NCBI RefSeq assembly: GCF_014905115.1
Contig: NZ_CP041235.1
Location: 806,001-870,000, forward strand
Length of the DNA: 64,000 nt
Direction of reading: 5' to 3'
Source of the DNA: Sulfurimonas sediminis
GTDB taxonomy: Bacteria > Campylobacterota > Campylobacteria > Campylobacterales > Sulfurimonadaceae
A program made the position numbers and the translations under genes. Numbering within the stretch: position 1 is the first letter of the stretch; the number at the start of each line of letters is the position of its first letter. Under the pieces are notes generated by a model. It searched no databases. It was not told the DNA's origin and saw nothing but the letters and a program-made list of their open reading frames with translations. Shown piece by piece: positions 8,474 to 17,040 of the stretch.

Positions 8474-9518
8474 ACTATCACATATAAAATTAACAACAAA
8501 CTCCACCATAAAAGAAGCTCTAAAAATCATAGACACTGGAGCCATAAAGTTTGCCATTGTGGTTGATGGTCAAGATGTTTTATTGGGGACACTAAGTGAT
8601 GGAGATATACGAAGAGCTATTTTGAATGGTAAAGGATTAGAAGATACTATAGAAGATGTGTATTTTAAAAATCCTACAGTGGTAAAAGTAGATAGCACAA
8701 AAGAGGAGATCATCAATCTATGCACTTCTAAAAAGATATACCAAATACCAGTGGTTGATGAAAGAGGTAGAGTGGTCTCTATTAAGATACTCGATGAATT
8801 ATTGAAGCCAAAGAGCCACCCTAATAAGGTAGTATTGATGGTTGGTGGATTAGGAACTAGGCTTCGCCCCCTTACTGAAACTACACCTAAACCGATGTTG
8901 CCAGTTGGTGGTAAGCCCATACTTCAAACTATAGTAGAGAGATTTGCTAGTTATGGATTTGTGAATATTGTGATGTGTGTAGGGTATAAGTCTAGCATTA
9001 TTCAAGACTATTTTGGTGATGGATCTAGGTTTGGTGTAAATATAGAGTATGTTTTAGAGAACAAAAGAATGGGAACAGCAGGAGCTTTAAGTCTGCTAAG
9101 TGATGCCCAAAAACCAAAAGAGCCGTTTTTTGTAATGAACGGAGATTTGCTGACAAATATGAACTTTGAGAATATGTTGGAGTTTCATATCTCGAACAAT
9201 TCAAAAGCAACGATGGCTGTAAGAGAGTATGATTTTCAAGTGCCTTATGGGGTAGTTAATGTTGATAATGGAAAGATAATTAATATTGAAGAAAAACCTG
9301 TACATAAGTTTTTTGTAAGTGCAGGAATTTACATGTTAAATCCTGATGCGATAGAGCTAATTCCTCAGGATGAATTTTATGATATGCCAACACTGTTTGA
9401 AAAATATATAGAGTCAGGAGAAAATACAATCTCCTTTCCTTTGAGAGAGTATTGGCTTGATATTGGTCGCATAGAAGAGTATGAGAAGGCAAATAGTGAG
9501 TATGGAGAGGTGTTTTAG
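8466..9518 (+). CDS. ptmE: Sugar-1-phosphate nucleotidyltransferase with CBS pair (PtmE-type GlcN-1-P guanylyltransferase)
   Basis: The 350-residue protein starts with a tandem CBS domain (about residues 1-115) and continues as a nucleotidyltransferase: VVLMVGGLGTRLRPLTETTP, then KPMLPVGGKPILQTIVERF, with FVMNGDLL as the metal-binding region. In Campylobacter jejuni the equivalent (PtmE) makes GDP-glucosamine for the GDP-linked legionaminic route. TTG 8466 is chosen from the overlap with legG and the conserved beginning NKLSHIKLT. The CBS pair may bind adenine nucleotides; this is family knowledge, not visible in the sequence. Confidence 0.85.
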   Translation: MNKLSHIKLTTNSTIKEALKIIDTGAIKFAIVVDGQDVLLGTLSDGDIRRAILNGKGLEDTIEDVYFKNPTVVKVDSTKEEIINLCTSKKIYQIPVVDERGRVVSIKILDELLKPKSHPNKVVLMVGGLGTRLRPLTETTPKPMLPVGGKPILQTIVERFASYGFVNIVMCVGYKSSIIQDYFGDGSRFGVNIEYVLENKRMGTAGALSLLSDAQKPKEPFFVMNGDLLTNMNFENMLEFHISNNSKATMAVREYDFQVPYGVVNVDNGKIINIEEKPVHKFFVSAGIYMLNPDAIELIPQDEFYDMPTLFEKYIESGENTISFPLREYWLDIGRIEEYEKANSEYGEVF

Positions 9519-10207
9519 TGTATAAAGATAAAACTTTTCTAGCAATTATTCCAGCAAGAGGTGGAAGCAAGAGATTACCTCGTAAAAACATTTTGGACTT
9601 AAATGGTAAACCTTTAATTGCTTATACAATAGAGAGTGCATTAAAGTCAAAATACATTGATGATGTTGTGGTTTCAAGTGATGATGATGAGATCTTGACT
9701 ATATCTAAAAAGTATGGAGCAGATACCATCAAAAGACCTGCTGAGCTTGCAACGGATACTGCTACAAGTTTTGATACTATAAAGCATACTATAGAACATG
9801 TAAAAAAATATGATTTTATTGTACTGCTGCAACCGACATCCCCACTTAGAAAGAGTCATCATGTTGATGAATCTATAGAATTACTCATGGATAAAAAAGC
9901 TGATGCAGTGGTAAGTGTATGCGAGATGGATCATAGTCCGCTTTGGAGTAACACTTTGCCAGAAGATGGAAGTATGAGTAGTTTTTTGAGAGATGAAGTA
10001 AAAAACAAAAGATCTCAAGATCTTGAAAAATATTATAGATTAAATGGAGCTGTTTATATATGTGATAGTGATAAACTTTTAGAAGAGGAGAGCTTTTTCT
10101 TAAAAGAAAACATATTTGCTTATGTGATGGATAGAGAGAGTTCTGTAGATATTGATGAAGAGATTGATTTTAAGATGGTAGAAATATTTGGTGTAAATAA
10201 ACTATGA
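9518..10207 (+). CDS. legF: CMP-legionaminate (CMP-nonulosonate) synthetase
   Basis: A 229-residue cytidylyltransferase of the NeuA/LegF type. IIPARGGSKRLPRKNI is the CTP-binding loop, LLQPTSPLR the conserved middle motif, and ESSVDIDEEIDF the metal-binding end motif. It activates the finished nonulosonic acid with CMP for transfer. GTG 9518 shares its first base with the ptmE stop, and its own stop overlaps the wzy start. PtmF and PtmA homologues, expected for a full GDP-linked pathway, are absent from the window. Confidence 0.88.
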   Translation: MYKDKTFLAIIPARGGSKRLPRKNILDLNGKPLIAYTIESALKSKYIDDVVVSSDDDEILTISKKYGADTIKRPAELATDTATSFDTIKHTIEHVKKYDFIVLLQPTSPLRKSHHVDESIELLMDKKADAVVSVCEMDHSPLWSNTLPEDGSMSSFLRDEVKNKRSQDLEKYYRLNGAVYICDSDKLLEEESFFLKENIFAYVMDRESSVDIDEEIDFKMVEIFGVNKL

Positions 10208-11400
10208 AAATAAAATTAAATGAATTATTTTCAAAAAGACTTATTGTATATTTGGCTTTTTCTCCGCCAGTGATATTTGTACTATATGATATAATTTTTT
10301 ATTATATTCCAATTCATATAAATAACTACATAAATATAACAAGTGAAATATACTTTTTCATGATATTCTGTGATATATTTGCTATCGCCTCTTTTTTGCT
10401 TTTATTTTCATTTATAAAAAGAAATAAAAAAAGAACTATTGAATACTATTATGGTGGTACAAAAAGAAGCCTCAGTATATTTTATTATTATATTTTTTTT
10501 ATAATTATTTTTTTTCTTATTCACTATCTTATTTTGCATGTATTTGAACGCATAGATTATGGTGAAATATTTATTAACTATGCTAAATTTTATGCTATGT
10601 CAAAAAGAGGAACAGCTTGGGTGTTTGGAATAATAAATATGCTTATATTTGTTATGATAATAGATATGTACTTTAGTGGATACAATAGACATAAGTTTTT
10701 CATGTTTATACTTTCATTAATTTTAGTAGCAATGACAGGGGGCAGAAGTCTACTTATTGTATTTTTGATGTTTTCAATGTTTATTTTTATTGTTATCCAC
10801 AGAAAAAGAATAAGCTTTAAAACGATAATACTACTTATTTTGCTATCATCTATAATCTTTGTTGGCAATGCCATATTGAGGGCTACTGATTATGAAACAT
10901 ATGTAAACTCTAAAAGCTCAAGTTTGGATTTTGACAATGCATTTGTGCTTAATGATGTTTTGGAGTTTCAGCAAAATAGACCACACGATGGATACCTGAT
11001 TTTTTTAGAAGATATATATTATATGTTTATTCCTAGGAAATTGATGCCTGATAAGCCAATGTCGACAGCAGAAACCAGATTAGTTTATCCTTCGATTGCA
11101 TCATATGGCACAAATTACACTTTTGGTATGTATGCAAATTCTTTTTTAAATATAGGATATCTCTCGATAATTATAATACCTTTATTTATTCTTATGATAA
11201 ATTTTATGTACATCAAGTATGTATATTTATCGAAAAATAAAAGTTTTAATCTTTTTGTTATAGCATTTTTTATTTTTTTCTATATACAGTTTGTTAGGGG
11301 AGGTATTTTTAACTATAGGCTTTTAATGATATATATTTCTCTCCTACTAGGATTCCTAGCATATAAGCTTCTGACATTAAAGTTAAGATTTAAACAATGA
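10204..11400 (+). CDS. wzy: Wzy-type O-antigen/oligosaccharide repeat-unit polymerase
   Basis: A 398-residue, very hydrophobic protein with about ten predicted membrane segments and a large extracytoplasmic loop (about residues 225-300). The segment AMTGGRSLLIVFL resembles the Gly-Arg-Ser motif seen in many Wzy and O-antigen ligase proteins. It shows no recognisable enzyme domain otherwise, as is usual for the family. Base composition is clearly more A+T-rich than the legG-legF stretch upstream, which is typical of variable serotype genes. Position next to a flippase supports polymerase rather than ligase; WaaL is the alternative. Confidence 0.7.
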   Translation: MKIKLNELFSKRLIVYLAFSPPVIFVLYDIIFYYIPIHINNYINITSEIYFFMIFCDIFAIASFLLLFSFIKRNKKRTIEYYYGGTKRSLSIFYYYIFFIIIFFLIHYLILHVFERIDYGEIFINYAKFYAMSKRGTAWVFGIINMLIFVMIIDMYFSGYNRHKFFMFILSLILVAMTGGRSLLIVFLMFSMFIFIVIHRKRISFKTIILLILLSSIIFVGNAILRATDYETYVNSKSSSLDFDNAFVLNDVLEFQQNRPHDGYLIFLEDIYYMFIPRKLMPDKPMSTAETRLVYPSIASYGTNYTFGMYANSFLNIGYLSIIIIPLFILMINFMYIKYVYLSKNKSFNLFVIAFFIFFYIQFVRGGIFNYRLLMIYISLLLGFLAYKLLTLKLRFKQ

Positions 11401-12659
11401 AAAAACAATTTCTATTATACTCAATCAGTACTGCAATCAACAAAGGGGCGGTTCTATTGTATTTTCCAATTCTAACCCAATTTTTAACCTTAGAAGAGTT
11501 TGGAAAGTGGAGTTTGGTTATAGTGGTTTCAAGTTTATTGATTCCAATACTATCACTTAATGGCTCAGCTGCTATCTTACGAGAGGGGAGTCAAGAAATT
11601 TCTTTAGGCTATAGTTTATTGAAAAAATATTTATTGATTTCTCTATTGGTAAGTGGCCTAATAATCTTGGCAGTATATTTTTATTTTAATACCAATTGGT
11701 TTTTTTACAGTTTAATCATAGCATTTTCTGAGGCATTGCTTTTGCTTGGGGTGACTATGTTGAGAGCTGAAGAGAAAGCATTTCCCTATTTTCTTATTTT
11801 CTTATTTAAAACTTTTTTCATTTTTCTGCTTATCATTTATGCAAAATTCCAAGGTATGCCACTCGAGCAGCTGCTTTTGTATCACTTTTTTATAGTAGGT
11901 TTTTTTGCATTTATGCTTACTATATATCTTTTGTCCAAAAAAGTATCCAAGCATCATTCTTATCTATTTGGGTCAATATTGCTGTTTGGAATTCTACTTA
12001 TCCCACATGGTATATCACAATGGATTATGAGTAGTTCAGATCGCATAATCATTGAGTATATATTGGGTTCAAAAGAAGTGGGCATATATAGTCTTGCTTA
12101 TAATCTTGGAATGGTGCTAATGTTAGTAAACAGTGGGATTGCATTGGCTATTCCACCGTACATGATAAAAAATATTCAAAATTGGAAAGAGAATCATTTT
12201 GATGTAAAAATATCTAATATTTATACATACTTTTCAATAGTTTTATTTGTAATAGTTCTTTTACTATATGTTCTGGATAAAAACTATACGCATATTTTAG
12301 GATACTATGGTCAAGAGATGATACCGTTAATTTTGATTATCTATTTATCTATCTATTTTTTGGGTATCTATTATCTTTTTGCAAATTATCTTTTTTATCA
12401 TAAAAAAGCATATATTATAAGTCAAGTAACTCTTTATGCATCTATATTGAATATTGTATTGACTATAGTATTGACATATTTTTTAGGAGTTTTGGGTGCA
12501 GCTATAGCTACATTATTTGCGTATATTTATTACTTATATGCTATTCGTAAACAAACCTTATCTATTGAGCCTTTACTTCAGATTCCACTAATAAAAAATA
12601 TAACACTAAATATTACTATATTGAGCATTATAGGATTAGGGTTTTACTATGTACAATAA
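11397..12659 (+). CDS. wzx: Wzx-type oligosaccharide flippase
   Basis: A 420-residue MATE/MOP-superfamily protein with 12 or so membrane helices. The opening (YSISTAINKGAVLLYFPILT, LEEFGKWSLVIVVSSLLIP) and SDRIIIEYILGSKEVGIYSL are typical of polysaccharide flippases. It should move the undecaprenyl-linked repeat unit across the inner membrane. Start overlaps wzy (ATGA) and end overlaps the next glycosyltransferase by 11 nt. The A+T-rich composition matches wzy. Confidence 0.85.
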   Translation: MKKQFLLYSISTAINKGAVLLYFPILTQFLTLEEFGKWSLVIVVSSLLIPILSLNGSAAILREGSQEISLGYSLLKKYLLISLLVSGLIILAVYFYFNTNWFFYSLIIAFSEALLLLGVTMLRAEEKAFPYFLIFLFKTFFIFLLIIYAKFQGMPLEQLLLYHFFIVGFFAFMLTIYLLSKKVSKHHSYLFGSILLFGILLIPHGISQWIMSSSDRIIIEYILGSKEVGIYSLAYNLGMVLMLVNSGIALAIPPYMIKNIQNWKENHFDVKISNIYTYFSIVLFVIVLLLYVLDKNYTHILGYYGQEMIPLILIIYLSIYFLGIYYLFANYLFYHKKAYIISQVTLYASILNIVLTIVLTYFLGVLGAAIATLFAYIYYLYAIRKQTLSIEPLLQIPLIKNITLNITILSIIGLGFYYVQ

Positions 12660-13806
12660 AAAAGTTTTAAATGATTTTTTCCAAGCAATAGGAAATGAAA
12701 TACAAATAGAAACAGATTTCTTAAAACGAACTAATGAAACAGATATAGATTTTATTCCTTTAAGGGCTATAAAAACTGTTAATTTAATAAAAAAATATCG
12801 TATCAATAAATATTTGTATGCTGTTATTTGTTTATTTTTCATCATTTTAAGTCCTCTTTATTTTATGTTAAAGTTGATTAAAAACTTACAATTAAAAAAT
12901 AAAAATCATTTTATCGTAGGAAAAAATATTATACTTGTTTCAAATGGAAGAGCAGAGTATCTTTATTCAAAGTTAGAAATCAACGAAACTATACAATGCA
13001 TAAATATAAATCAACCTATGAAAGAGGGCCATCTTTTTATTCACTCTTTAGGTACAATTTATGATTATATTAAAGCCTATTTTTATGCACTATGGTGTGT
13101 CCCTTTTGTTTTTTTCAAATTAGAGAAAAAAATGAATATACTTCAAGTATATGTGGCATATGAATGGTTTTTAGTATATTTCTTATTGAAAAAACATTGC
13201 GATAAAATAGAAAAAATCTATTTTGCAAATCACTATGATAGGTGGGCTAGTATGTTTGATATGTTGTTTGAAAAAAAGGAACTCATAATGATGCAGCATG
13301 GTATATTGCCAGAGGAACTAAGCCTCTCATATAAGTTAAAAAATATTAATATAATATATACTCTTAGTGAGAGAAGTATCATGATTTTTAAAAAAATATT
13401 TGATTGTAAAAGTACTATCTTCTATGTAATAAATCCATCCCTTCGCTTAACTGAAGTGGAAGACTCAAGCAATAGTATTCTTCTTATAGGGCAACCTCAA
13501 AGTATAGATCTTGAAATAAAACTTTTAAAATATCTTAAAAATAAGATAAAGTATAATATTTATATTAAGCCACACCCTTTATTTGATGATAGTAAATATC
13601 ATACAATTAAAGGTGTAGTAGTTATAAAAGATAGAGACTTTTTTCCGAATGTAGGGGTTGCATTGTCATATGAATCAACTCTGGGTTTGGAGTATGAGGC
13701 TAGTGGTATTTATACAATTTGGTGGAAGGATATGGAATTTGATTCCATATATAATAAAATATACAATAAGGAGAAAAATAAATGTTTAAAAACAAAACCC
13801 TACTAA
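12649..13806 (+). CDS. Putative nonulosonate (sialyl-/polysialyltransferase-like) glycosyltransferase
   Basis: A 385-residue protein with a membrane-spanning stretch at about residues 57-77 and then a likely GT-B domain. MMQHGILPEE, NIYIKPHPL and LSYESTLGLEYEASG resemble the His-Pro and Ser/Thr motifs of bacterial sialyltransferases and related polymer transferases. Its place beside wzx, downstream of a complete CMP-legionaminate pathway, makes it the best candidate for adding that sugar. No other gene in the locus looks like such a transferase. It overlaps wzx and capE at its ends. Assignment is inference from motifs and context. Confidence 0.55.
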   Translation: MYNKKVLNDFFQAIGNEIQIETDFLKRTNETDIDFIPLRAIKTVNLIKKYRINKYLYAVICLFFIILSPLYFMLKLIKNLQLKNKNHFIVGKNIILVSNGRAEYLYSKLEINETIQCININQPMKEGHLFIHSLGTIYDYIKAYFYALWCVPFVFFKLEKKMNILQVYVAYEWFLVYFLLKKHCDKIEKIYFANHYDRWASMFDMLFEKKELIMMQHGILPEELSLSYKLKNINIIYTLSERSIMIFKKIFDCKSTIFYVINPSLRLTEVEDSSNSILLIGQPQSIDLEIKLLKYLKNKIKYNIYIKPHPLFDDSKYHTIKGVVVIKDRDFFPNVGVALSYESTLGLEYEASGIYTIWWKDMEFDSIYNKIYNKEKNKCLKTKPY

Positions 13807-14807
13807 TAACAGGTGGAACAGGTTCATTTGGAAATGCTGTTCTAAGAAGGTTTTTGCAGACTGATGTAAAAGAGATAAGAATCTTCTCTCGTGATGAAAA
13901 GAAACAAGATGATATGAGAAAAAAGTATAACAATGATAAACTTAAATTTTATCTAGGTGATGTTCGTGATGTGAACTCTGTAAATGATGCTGTTCGTGGG
14001 GTTGATTTTATATTTCACGCGGCAGCTTTAAAACAAGTGCCATCTTGTGAGTTTTACCCAATGCAAGCGGTGCAGACAAATGTTATAGGGACTGAAAATG
14101 TGCTAAATGCTGCCATAGATGCAAAAGTAAAAAAGGTAATAGTGCTAAGTACAGACAAAGCAGTTTACCCCATAAATGCTATGGGTGTAAGTAAAGCGAT
14201 GATGGAGAGAGTAGCAGTAGCCAAGAGTCGCAACTTAGATGATAACGATACCATGATAGCTGTTACAAGATACGGCAATGTTATGGCAAGTCGTGGCTCG
14301 GTTATACCACTTTTTATAGACCAAATCCGTAACAATAAAATCATTACTATTACAGACCCTGCTATGACACGCTTTATGATGAGTTTGGATCAGGCTGTAG
14401 AGTTGGTACTGTTTGCATTTAGAAATGGAAAAAATGGCGATGTCTTTGTGCAAAAAGCCCCTGCTTCTACTGTGGAACTTTTGGCAAATACTTTGAAAAA
14501 TATGTTAGGCAAACCAGAGCATAAAATAAAAATCATAGGAACACGACACGGTGAAAAGCTCTATGAAACACTTTTAACTAAAGAAGAGATGGTAAAAGCC
14601 ATAGATATGGGAGAGTATTACCGTATACCAGCGGACAACAGAGATCTAAACTATACAAAGTTTTTTGAAGATGGAGAGGAAGTTGTAACACAAGCAGGAG
14701 AGTATCACTCGCATAATACACATAGACTGAGTGAAGAAGAGTTACGAGAGATGCTTTTAGGACTTCATGAGATTCAAGATGATTTAAAAGAGTTTGGTGT
14801 TATTTAG
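13782..14807 (+). CDS. capE: UDP-GlcNAc 4,6-dehydratase/5-epimerase (CapE/FnlA)
   Basis: A 341-residue SDR. TGGTGSFGNAVLRRFL carries the cofactor loop, AALKQVPSCEFYPMQAVQTN and STDKAVYPINAMGVSK (Met-x3-Lys) form the active site, and RFMMSLDQAVELVLFA is typical of CapE/FnlA. It makes the 4-keto-6-deoxy-L-talo intermediate from UDP-GlcNAc for UDP-L-FucNAc. AAGGAG about 9 nt before ATG 13782 supports this start inside the end of the previous gene. CapF and CapG follow at once, so the pathway assignment is strong. Confidence 0.9.
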   Translation: MFKNKTLLITGGTGSFGNAVLRRFLQTDVKEIRIFSRDEKKQDDMRKKYNNDKLKFYLGDVRDVNSVNDAVRGVDFIFHAAALKQVPSCEFYPMQAVQTNVIGTENVLNAAIDAKVKKVIVLSTDKAVYPINAMGVSKAMMERVAVAKSRNLDDNDTMIAVTRYGNVMASRGSVIPLFIDQIRNNKIITITDPAMTRFMMSLDQAVELVLFAFRNGKNGDVFVQKAPASTVELLANTLKNMLGKPEHKIKIIGTRHGEKLYETLLTKEEMVKAIDMGEYYRIPADNRDLNYTKFFEDGEEVVTQAGEYHSHNTHRLSEEELREMLLGLHEIQDDLKEFGVI

Positions 14808-15911
14808 ATGAAAGTTTTAGTAACTGGAAGCAATGGTTTTATAGCAAAAAACTTGATAGAGCATCTTAAAAGAGATGACAACATCATGCTTTATTGTTAT
14901 AGCAAAAAAGATTCTATGGATATTTTAGAGGCTTATGCAAAAGAGGCTGATTTTATCTTTCATCTAGCGGGAGTAAATAGACCAGAGAATATAAGTGAAT
15001 TTTATGAAGGCAATAGCAACTTAACAAAAAAAATAGTTGATGTTTTACTAAAGAGTGGGAAGAGTACACCTATTTTGTTTTCATCATCTACACAAGCTAC
15101 TTTAGATAATGACTATGGAAAGAGTAAGTTAGAAGCCGAAGAATTGCTTTTGGATTATAGTAAAAAGAGTGGTGCGAATGTTTACATCTATAGGCTTCCA
15201 AATATTTTTGGAAAATGGGCAAGACCAAATTACAACTCTGTTGTTGCTACTTGGTGTTACAATATCACACATGATTTACCATTACATGTAAACAACCCGA
15301 GTACTCAATTAAGCTTGGTGTATGTAGATGATGTTGTGCAATCTTTTTTAAATACTCTTCATAATGGCAATAAAAAACAATATATCGAGATAGATACTCT
15401 TTATGTGAAATCATTAGGTGAGATAGAAGAGTTATTGTGCCAATTTAAAAAGAGTAGAGAAGATTTGACTATTCCTCATGTTGGAGTTGGGTTTGAAAGG
15501 GCTTTGTATGCTACATATCTTAGCTATTTACCACTTGAGAAGTTTTCTTATACATTAAAAGGTCATCAAGATAAGAGGGGTGCTTTTTATGAGATACTCA
15601 AAACACTCGACAGTGGGCAGTTCTCACTCTCTACCACAGCCCCAGGAGTTACAAGAGGTAATCACTATCATCACACAAAAAATGAAAAATTTTTAGTAGT
15701 TCGTGGTGAAGCACTCATAGAGTTTAGGCACATTGTGACAAATGAGATTGTGAGCTATCAGGTGAGTGATAAAAAAATGGAAATAGTAGAGATGATACCA
15801 GGATATACACACAACATAACAAATACTGGTGATGAGGAGATGGTGCTTTTACTATGGGCAAATGAAGCATTTGACCAAGATAATCCAGATACATATTTTT
15901 TAGAGGTATAA
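14808..15911 (+). CDS. capF: Bifunctional reductase/cupin of UDP-L-FucNAc synthesis (CapF/FnlB)
   Basis: A 367-residue protein with two parts. An N-terminal SDR domain (VTGSNGFIAKNLIEHLK, YGKSKLEAEELLLDYSK, YRLPNIFGKW) is followed by a C-terminal cupin (about residues 260-365: GVTRGNHYHHTKNEKFLVV, GYTHNITNTG) with the metal-binding His residues HYHH. In Staphylococcus aureus CapF the cupin epimerises C3 and the SDR reduces C4. It starts directly after the capE stop and ends 1 nt before capG. An exact TTACATGTAA decamer lies at 15282-15291. Confidence 0.9.
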   Translation: MKVLVTGSNGFIAKNLIEHLKRDDNIMLYCYSKKDSMDILEAYAKEADFIFHLAGVNRPENISEFYEGNSNLTKKIVDVLLKSGKSTPILFSSSTQATLDNDYGKSKLEAEELLLDYSKKSGANVYIYRLPNIFGKWARPNYNSVVATWCYNITHDLPLHVNNPSTQLSLVYVDDVVQSFLNTLHNGNKKQYIEIDTLYVKSLGEIEELLCQFKKSREDLTIPHVGVGFERALYATYLSYLPLEKFSYTLKGHQDKRGAFYEILKTLDSGQFSLSTTAPGVTRGNHYHHTKNEKFLVVRGEALIEFRHIVTNEIVSYQVSDKKMEIVEMIPGYTHNITNTGDEEMVLLLWANEAFDQDNPDTYFLEV

Positions 15912-15912
15912 A

Positions 15913-17040
15913 ATGCAAAAACTAAAAGTAATGACAGTAGTAGGAACAAGACCAGAGATAATACGGCTTGCGTGTGTCTTGCAAAAACTTGAGAGTTCGG
16001 AAGCCATTGAGCATATCATAGTACACACTGGGCAAAATTATGACTATGAGCTTAATGAAGTCTTTTTTAAAGATTTTGGTTTGCGAAAGCCAGATTATTT
16101 TTTAAATGCGGCTTTAGGAAGTGCTGCTGAGACCATAGGCAATATTCTCATAAAAATAGACCCTATTTTGGAAGAAGTGAAGCCTGATGCCTTTTTGGTG
16201 CTTGGTGATACTAACTCTTGTTTGTGTGCTATTCCAGCTAAGAAGCGACAGATTCCTATTTTTCACATGGAAGCAGGGAACCGCTGCTTTGATCAAAGAG
16301 TGCCTGAAGAGACAAATAGAAAGATAGTCGATCATATAGCAGATATAAATATGACATACAGTGATATAGCAAGAGAATATCTTTTGCGTGAAGGCTTGCC
16401 AGCAGATAGGATAATAAAGACCGGAAGCCCTATCTATGAAGTTGTGCATTCAAAACTTAATGATATAAAAAAGTCCAATATTTTAAATACACTCAATCTT
16501 GAAAAAGAGCGCTACTTTGTAGTATCAGCGCATAGAGAAGAAAATATAGGAAGTGATAAAAACTTTTTTGATTTGGTTGATACTTTAAATGAGATAGCAT
16601 CCGTTTATAATATGCCGGTAATTGTCTCAACCCATCCTCGCACAAGAAAAAAAATAGAAGCCAATGAGGTAGAATTTCATCCTTTAGTGCAACTTATGAA
16701 GCCAATGGGGTACAATGATTACAATAAATTGCAACTTGATGCTTTTGTAGTTCTTAGTGACAGTGGGACTATAAGTGAGGAGTCATCTATCATGAAATTT
16801 CGTGCTTTAAACATTCGTCAAGCCCACGAGAGACCAGAAGCTATGGAAGAGGCAAGTGTTATGATGGTCGGACTTGACAAAACAAGAGTAATGCAAGGGC
16901 TCAAAATACTTGAGTCGCAAAAAAAAGAGACTCTTAGAGAAGTAGCTGATTATAGTATGCCAAATGTTTCTGAAAAAGTATTGCGGATAATTTTAAGCTA
17001 TACTGATTATATTAATAGAGTTGTGTGGAAAAAGTATTGA
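15913..17040 (+). CDS. capG: UDP-sugar 2-epimerase of the L-FucNAc pathway (CapG/FnlC)
   Basis: A 375-residue WecB/CapG-type non-hydrolysing 2-epimerase. VVGTRPEIIRLACVLQKL is at the N-terminus; HTGQNYDYELNEVFF, LGDTNSCLCAIPAKKRQIP, HMEAGNRCFDQRVPEETNRK and SDSGTISEESSIM are the signature stretches. It converts the CapF product to UDP-L-FucNAc. AGAGG (15902-15906) serves as ribosome site. The order capE-capF-capG is the same as in Staphylococcus capsule and Escherichia O26-type fnl clusters. Confidence 0.92.
   Translation: MQKLKVMTVVGTRPEIIRLACVLQKLESSEAIEHIIVHTGQNYDYELNEVFFKDFGLRKPDYFLNAALGSAAETIGNILIKIDPILEEVKPDAFLVLGDTNSCLCAIPAKKRQIPIFHMEAGNRCFDQRVPEETNRKIVDHIADINMTYSDIAREYLLREGLPADRIIKTGSPIYEVVHSKLNDIKKSNILNTLNLEKERYFVVSAHREENIGSDKNFFDLVDTLNEIASVYNMPVIVSTHPRTRKKIEANEVEFHPLVQLMKPMGYNDYNKLQLDAFVVLSDSGTISEESSIMKFRALNIRQAHERPEAMEEASVMMVGLDKTRVMQGLKILESQKKETLREVADYSMPNVSEKVLRIILSYTDYINRVVWKKY

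Noticed and set aside
16680-16700. Further copy of the palindromic repeat in capG (ATCCTTTAGTGC)
   Set aside because: Only the middle word matches, the palindrome arms are missing, and the encoded residues fit the conserved enzyme.
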